Below, in pieces: positions 59,564 to 64,000 of a stretch of DNA of 64,000 nt (positions within the stretch are counted from its first letter, which is position 1; each line of letters starts with the position of its first letter). The position numbers were made by a program, and so were the translations under genes. The notes under the pieces were generated by a model. It had not been told where the DNA came from and did not search any database. It saw only the letters and a list, made by a program, of their open reading frames with translations. The stretch is from Compostibacter hankyongensis (GTDB taxonomy: Bacteria > Bacteroidota > Bacteroidia > Chitinophagales > Chitinophagaceae): contig NZ_BAABFN010000001.1 of NCBI RefSeq assembly GCF_039541075.1, positions 186,001 to 250,000 on the forward strand, given 5' to 3'.

Positions 59564-61240
59564 TCAAACAATCTTTTTCCGGTGAACGAAATCCCCGAAA
59601 TGTTCGCCTGCCAGCCTATCCCCGGAGAAGCGCTGCAGTATGCCGCCCAGCTCCTGCAGGATATCCGCCTCGGCCAGCATTTCCTTATATAAAGTATTCA
59701 GGCGGTCCCCGTTATGACTGGCGCCCAGATACAGGTTGTACTTTCCGACGGTGCGGCCCACAAGTCCTATTTCTCCCAGTCGCGAGCGTGCGCAGCCGTT
59801 GGGGCAGCCTGTCATGCGGATATTGATCTCTTCTTTTTCAAGCCCGTTCTCTTTCATGAGGATATCCAGCTTGTCGATCAGCGAGGGCAGGTAGCGTTCT
59901 GCCTCTGCAAAGGCCAGCCCGCAGGTATTCAGGGCCACGCAGGCCAGGGAGCTGAGCCGCAGTCCCGTATAAGCGGCGCTGTCCGCTATATGATAAGCCT
60001 TCAGGATGTCTTCGATGGCGTTTTTATCCGCCGCCTCCACATTTCCGATGATCAGGTTCTGATTGCCGGTGAGCCGGAGATCGCCCCGGTGTATGCGGGC
60101 TATCTCGCGCAAAGCGTCCTTTAGCGCCCGTTTCCCGTTGTTTCTGACCCTTCCGTTTTCCACAAAAAGCGTGTAGAACCATTTTCCGTTGATGCCCTGC
60201 AGCCAGCCGTACCGGTCGCCGTTGGTGTCAAAATGGTAAGGGGCGGCGGGTAGGAGCTCCCGGCCCAGCCGGTTTTGCAATTCGGCCACAAACCAGTCCA
60301 TTCCCCTGCGGTCGATCGTATATTTTATGCGGGCGTTTTTGCGGTTCAGCCTGTCCCCGAAATCGCGCTGAATGGCCATGACCGTTTCGGATACGGCTAT
60401 GATCTCTTCAGGAGCAATAAAGCCGATCACATCGGCCAGGCGGGGATAAGTGCTGCTGTCGCCAAAGGTAGCGCCCATGCCGCCGCCTGCACAGACATTG
60501 AACCCCTTTAGTTTTCCGTCCTCTTCAATGACGATAAAGCCCAGATCGCTCGCAAAGATGTCAATGTCGTTATTGGGCGGCGTCGCAATGCCGATCTTGA
60601 ATTTCCGGGGGAGGTACCTGCGCCCGTACAGGGGTTCCTGCTCCTGCTCGGGGCTGCTGATCACTTTTTCCTGATCCAGCCATATCTCGTAATAGGCCTT
60701 TGAGCGGGGTTTGAAGTATTCGCTTAGCCGGACGGCATGGGCATACGCTTCTTCGTGGACGGCAGATTGATACGGATTGGGATTGCACATCACGTTCCTG
60801 TTCACGTCGCCGCATGCGGCAATGGTGGTGAGCAAAGCGTCGTTGATCAGTTTAAAGCTGGCCTTCAGGTCCTTTTTCAGGATGCCGTGGAACTGGAATG
60901 ACTGGCGGGTGGTCAGCTTCAGGGTCCCGTTGCCGTATTGATCTGCCAGCTCATCCAGCAGGAGCCACTGGGGAGCCGTTACAATGCCGCCGGCCGCGCG
61001 CACCCGGACCATGAACTGGTACAGCGGCTCCAGCTTTTGCCTTTTCCTTTCCTTTTCGAGGTCCCTGTCCTGCTGCTGGTAGGAGCCGTGGAACTTGAGG
61101 ATCTTCATATCGTCGGGAGTTAAAGATCCGGTCAGCGGATCCGTCAATCCCTGCTCAATATTTCCTCTCAGATAGTTACTGTTCTCTTTCAGGTGTTCTT
61201 CCGGGGAAACCGCTTCCTCCGCAAATGTTTCTTGATTCAT
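59564..61240 (-). CDS. cysI: Sulfite reductase hemoprotein (beta) subunit
   Basis: A 558-residue assimilatory sulfite reductase hemoprotein, which makes sulfide from sulfite with six electrons. The [4Fe-4S]/sirohaem ligands are Cys434, Cys440, Cys479 and Cys483 (CVALNTC and TGCPNGC). The NIR/SIR repeats carry TTRQSFQFHGI (about 110-120) and GDLRLTGNQNL (about 386-396). The length matches CysI of E. coli. It is 45 bases downstream of cysJ, in an operon with a peroxiredoxin, and convergent with the NO-response operon. Confidence 0.95.
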   Translation of the reverse strand: MNQETFAEEAVSPEEHLKENSNYLRGNIEQGLTDPLTGSLTPDDMKILKFHGSYQQQDRDLEKERKRQKLEPLYQFMVRVRAAGGIVTAPQWLLLDELADQYGNGTLKLTTRQSFQFHGILKKDLKASFKLINDALLTTIAACGDVNRNVMCNPNPYQSAVHEEAYAHAVRLSEYFKPRSKAYYEIWLDQEKVISSPEQEQEPLYGRRYLPRKFKIGIATPPNNDIDIFASDLGFIVIEEDGKLKGFNVCAGGGMGATFGDSSTYPRLADVIGFIAPEEIIAVSETVMAIQRDFGDRLNRKNARIKYTIDRRGMDWFVAELQNRLGRELLPAAPYHFDTNGDRYGWLQGINGKWFYTLFVENGRVRNNGKRALKDALREIARIHRGDLRLTGNQNLIIGNVEAADKNAIEDILKAYHIADSAAYTGLRLSSLACVALNTCGLAFAEAERYLPSLIDKLDILMKENGLEKEEINIRMTGCPNGCARSRLGEIGLVGRTVGKYNLYLGASHNGDRLNTLYKEMLAEADILQELGGILQRFSGDRLAGEHFGDFVHRKKIV

Positions 61241-61285
61241 CGGACGATTCAGATTGTAGTAAAATACGGGTAGTTCTTTTGTCTG

Positions 61286-63106
61286 CTAATACACATCGCT
61301 TTGATAACGGCCGGAATGCTGGAGGGTCTTTATATACGCTGCGGCTTTCTCCGGGCTCATCCCTCCGTATTCCCGGATAATGCTGCTCAGGCTCTTGTCC
61401 ACGTCTTTGGCCATATGTTCCCTGTCCCCGCAGACATAAAAATGTGCGCCGTTCTCCAGCCAGTCGAACAGCTCTTTCCCGTGCTCCAGCATTTTGTGCT
61501 GCACATAGACTTTCTCCCGCTGGTCTCTCGAGAAGGCCACACTGGCCCGGGTGAGCGTTCCTTCTTTAAGATGACGAAGCCATTCGGCCTGGTAAAGGAA
61601 GTCCGTGGTGAAGTTCCGTTCCCCGAAGAAAAGCCAGGACTTACCTTCGTCTCCCCTCGACGCCCTTTCCTGGATGAAGGCCCGGTAAGGGGCTATCCCC
61701 GTCCCCGGCCCCACCATGATAACAGGAGCGTCGGGATCGGCCGGCAGTCTGAAACGGGTGTTGGGATCCACAAAGATCCCCACCTGGTCCCCTTCCTGTA
61801 TCCTGTCTGCCAGGAAAGAAGAGCAATGGCCTTCCCGGGAACGGCCGTGCGCGGAATACCGTACTGCCGATACCAGCACGTGTACTTCATCGCCGACCAT
61901 ACCCTGACTGGATGCGATCGAATACATCCGGGGCGTATTTTTACGTAGCAGGGATAGCCATATTTCCGGGCTGAGGTCAGCGGGATAAGCGGCAATGAAG
62001 TCGAGGATATCCCGTCCGTGCAGATACTTTTTCAGCCTGCCGTCGTCGGCCAGGATTTCTTTTATCTCCTTGTTTCCGGTAATCTCGGCATGGCGCCTGA
62101 GGGATACGGCGGTCAGAGGAGTCAGCTCATAGTCTTCCATAAGCGCATCCTTCAGCGTTTTCGGGCCCCGGTATGATTCAACAAGCTCTTCTCCGGAGGC
62201 CTGTAAAAGACCCAGCGCCCCATCCACCAGCCGGTTGGAGTTCAGCGCATAAATACCCAGCGCGTCTCCCGGTTCATACCGGAGACCGGAATCGCCCAGA
62301 TCGAGCTCCAGATGGTAGGTTTCTTTGGTTGAGCCGCGCCCGTTGAGCTTGATCTTCTGCAGTACGGTAGCGGAGAACGGGTGTTTCCGGTCGTAGCGGG
62401 GCGAGCCATCCTGAGGAGCAGTCTTGTCTCCGGGGAAGCCGATCAGTAAGCCGTTATGACTTACCGACAACTGTCCCAACGCGGTGATCACTTCCTTTAT
62501 CCATCGTTCATAATCGTCCTCAAAGTCCACATCGCAATCGATCCGGGGCACCATGCTGCTGGCATTTAACTTTTCAAGGGCTTCTTCAAAATCCTTTCCG
62601 GTCTTACAGAAGTAAGTATATGATGTGTCTCCCAATGCCAGTATGCTGTAAGACAGGTGGTCCAGCTTCCGCGCTTTGCTGCTTTGCAGGTACTGCAGAA
62701 AATCTTCCGCCTGGACCGGCGGTTCGCCGTCCCCGTCGGTGCTGACGATGATCAGCAGCTGGTCTGTATCCGAGAGCTCCTTTATCTTGAATGAGTCCAT
62801 GTCGGATACTTTTACCGCCCTGCCCGCTGCCTTGATCCGCTTTGCGGCTTCCCCGGCCAGCCGCTCGCTGTTACCGGTATGGGTACCGTAAAGGATATAT
62901 ACCGGCTTGGCTTCCGGAGCGGTGGACGGTGCCGTCTCATCTTGTCTTTCCGCCGGCAGCGGGGTTTCCAGCAATGGACTTATCCCGGCAAAGTAACCGG
63001 ACAGCCATTGGGCCTGTCCGGCGCTCAGGCCGGACAGGGACTCCACGAGCTGCTTCCCCTGTGTTTCCGAAAAAGGCCCCTTTACTATTCCTGTTGTCCA
63101 GTCCAT
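61286..63106 (-). CDS. cysJ: Sulfite reductase flavoprotein (alpha) subunit
   Basis: A 606-residue diflavin reductase that carries NADPH electrons to CysI. Domains in order: a short N-terminal stretch, flavodoxin FMN domain (about 70-210, ILYGTHTGNSERLAGEAAKR), FAD domain with RMYSIASSQ (near 395), and NADPH domain with GPGTGIAPYRAFIQ (about 470-484) and a C-terminal aromatic end. The ATG at 63106 was chosen over a TTG three codons earlier, which would overlap the peroxiredoxin stop. The gene starts 5 bases after the peroxiredoxin stop. Confidence 0.94.
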   Translation of the reverse strand: MDWTTGIVKGPFSETQGKQLVESLSGLSAGQAQWLSGYFAGISPLLETPLPAERQDETAPSTAPEAKPVYILYGTHTGNSERLAGEAAKRIKAAGRAVKVSDMDSFKIKELSDTDQLLIIVSTDGDGEPPVQAEDFLQYLQSSKARKLDHLSYSILALGDTSYTYFCKTGKDFEEALEKLNASSMVPRIDCDVDFEDDYERWIKEVITALGQLSVSHNGLLIGFPGDKTAPQDGSPRYDRKHPFSATVLQKIKLNGRGSTKETYHLELDLGDSGLRYEPGDALGIYALNSNRLVDGALGLLQASGEELVESYRGPKTLKDALMEDYELTPLTAVSLRRHAEITGNKEIKEILADDGRLKKYLHGRDILDFIAAYPADLSPEIWLSLLRKNTPRMYSIASSQGMVGDEVHVLVSAVRYSAHGRSREGHCSSFLADRIQEGDQVGIFVDPNTRFRLPADPDAPVIMVGPGTGIAPYRAFIQERASRGDEGKSWLFFGERNFTTDFLYQAEWLRHLKEGTLTRASVAFSRDQREKVYVQHKMLEHGKELFDWLENGAHFYVCGDREHMAKDVDKSLSSIIREYGGMSPEKAAAYIKTLQHSGRYQSDVY

Positions 63107-63111
63107 CTTGA

Positions 63112-63747
63112 TCAATTGCCCGGCTGCGGGGTGTAACGAAGATATTCATTCACGGTCCTGTGTCCTTTGGGGAAAGTCTTGGGTATATCGGCGTCTTTGA
63201 CAGAAGTGGCAATGACAACATCCTGCCCCGGTTGCCAGTCCACGGGAGTGCCCACGCTGTATTGCGAAGTCAGCTGCAGGGAGTCCAGCACACGGAGTAT
63301 CTCTGTGTAGTTTCTTCCGGTTGAAGCGGGATAGGTGATCACAGCCTTGATCTTTTTATCGGGACCGATAAAAAATACGGATCTGACCGGCGCTGTTGAG
63401 GAGGCATTGGGATGGATCATCCCGTACAGTTCGGATACCTTATGATCCGGATCCGCAATGACGGGGAAGTTTACCGTGCAGTTTTGCGTCTTGTTGATGT
63501 CCTTGATCCATCCGTGGTGGGATTCGAGATCGCCTACGCTTACAAAAATGACCTTTGTTCCTCTTTTTGCAAATTCGTCTCTTAACAGGGCTGTGCGACC
63601 GAGTTCCGTGGTGCAGATAGGCGTATAGTCGGCAGGGTGTGAAAAAAAGATACCCCAGCCGTTTCCCAGAAATTCGTGAAAGTTGATGTTGCCGTCTGTG
63701 GATACTGCGCTGAAGTCGGGAGCAGTATCGCCGATTTGTAAGCTCAT
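63112..63747 (-). CDS. Peroxiredoxin, Prx6 type
   Basis: A 211-residue AhpC/TSA-family protein. The peroxidatic Cys is in SHPADYTPICTTELGR (about 37-52), with a 1-Cys Prx6-like C-terminal domain containing RTVNEYLRYTPQPG. Length and the TGRNYTEILRVLDSLQ stretch match Prx6 rather than the short typical 2-Cys enzymes. It reduces peroxides or peroxynitrite in the cytosol and would suit a nitrosative-stress locus. It is the first visible gene of the cysJI operon; the 90-base gap upstream shows no clear TAnnTTTG box. Confidence 0.9.
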   Translation of the reverse strand: MSLQIGDTAPDFSAVSTDGNINFHEFLGNGWGIFFSHPADYTPICTTELGRTALLRDEFAKRGTKVIFVSVGDLESHHGWIKDINKTQNCTVNFPVIADPDHKVSELYGMIHPNASSTAPVRSVFFIGPDKKIKAVITYPASTGRNYTEILRVLDSLQLTSQYSVGTPVDWQPGQDVVIATSVKDADIPKTFPKGHRTVNEYLRYTPQPGN

Positions 63748-63840
63748 GTGGTGTGGTTTAAGATGTGTGATAATTATTATTGTTAATATATAGGACTTAT
63801 AGGTTTATAATAAGCATTTCTCATCTTCCGTTCTTCAGGC

Positions 63841-64000
63841 TCAGGCGCTGACCGGGTCCGGGCTTATATTGATCTCTTCCCGGAGGAACTTGATGAAATA
63901 ATCAAAGAATACGGGATATTCCCTTTCCCTGATCCTCGCCATAAACTGATTCCTGAAAAAGCCTTCCTTGGTTACCTTGATGGCCTTTATCTCCTCGGTG
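63841..64000 (-). CDS. 3' end of an unidentified gene
   Basis: An open frame enters from the right edge and stops at 63841. The 52 or so visible residues are charged and include VTKEGFFRNQFMARIR and PVFFDYFIKFLREEI, with a Pro-rich end. Codon pattern looks coding, but the family is not recognisable from this end. It may be a further gene of the sulfur operon. Confidence 0.5.
   Translation of the reverse strand, partial: TEEIKAIKVTKEGFFRNQFMARIREREYPVFFDYFIKFLREEINISPDPVSA

Overview
The window comes from a fairly GC-rich member of the Bacteroidota, most likely Chitinophagaceae. Supporting signs are a SusC/SusD pair, a secreted protein with a gliding-motility/T9SS-type C-terminal domain, Tat-exported Gfo/Idh oxidoreductases, and repeated promoter boxes of the Bacteroidota type TAnnTTTG. 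Most genes are housekeeping or nutrient genes. Two stretches are visibly more AT-rich and look acquired (about 38.1-41.3 kb and 47.2-50.0 kb). No rRNA, CRISPR array, transposase or phage gene was seen.

Layout. 0-4 kb: NAD-precursor uptake (pnuC plus a NadR-like kinase), a NifU-type Fe-S protein, methylglyoxal synthase, a lipoprotein and ferritin. 4-11.6 kb: glutamate synthase gltB-gltD and a CorA transporter. 11.7-17.3 kb: a minus-strand sugar-oxidation cluster (GMC dehydrogenase, its Tat-bearing small subunit, two tandem Gfo/Idh oxidoreductases). 17.4-21.3 kb: two membrane proteins, dnaN and a zinc metallopeptidase. 22-29.6 kb: a SusC-SusD operon with two discoidin-like lipoproteins, preceded by a tandem LacI-type operator. 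29.6-37.9 kb: an atypical SDR, OmpA-like lipoprotein, CHU_C-type secreted protein, transglutaminase-like protein, EbfC, a PQQ-type sugar dehydrogenase homologue, HflX and a Rieske protein. 38.0-41.3 kb: tRNA-Asn, then an AT-rich segment with a VOC gene, an attC-like hairpin repeat and a GH172/DUF2961 enzyme. 41.4-47.2 kb: glutamate dehydrogenase, a response regulator and histidine kinase, topoisomerase IB and a PEBP-family protein.

47.2-50.2 kb holds a compact unexplained operon. A Lys-rich 149-residue protein, a NT-HEPN-like protein and three short paralogous helical proteins are transcribed away from a small XRE regulator. I see no known name for this combination and regard it as the best candidate for an undescribed system.

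50.9-59.5 kb is a respiratory and nitrosative-stress operon under an Rrf2 regulator. It encodes a heme-copper catalytic subunit with a long N-terminal extension, a fused CcoO/CcoP-like dihaem cytochrome, three small membrane-associated proteins of unknown function, a DUF2249-RIC fusion, a hemerythrin, a DUF1858-like protein, a His-rich polytopic membrane protein and a MIP18/SufT-type protein. The opposite strand from 63.7 to 59.6 kb carries peroxiredoxin, cysJ and cysI. Together the right third looks devoted to respiration, NO or nitrite stress, Fe-S repair and sulfite reduction. Functions are inferred from sequence reading only; no database search was run.
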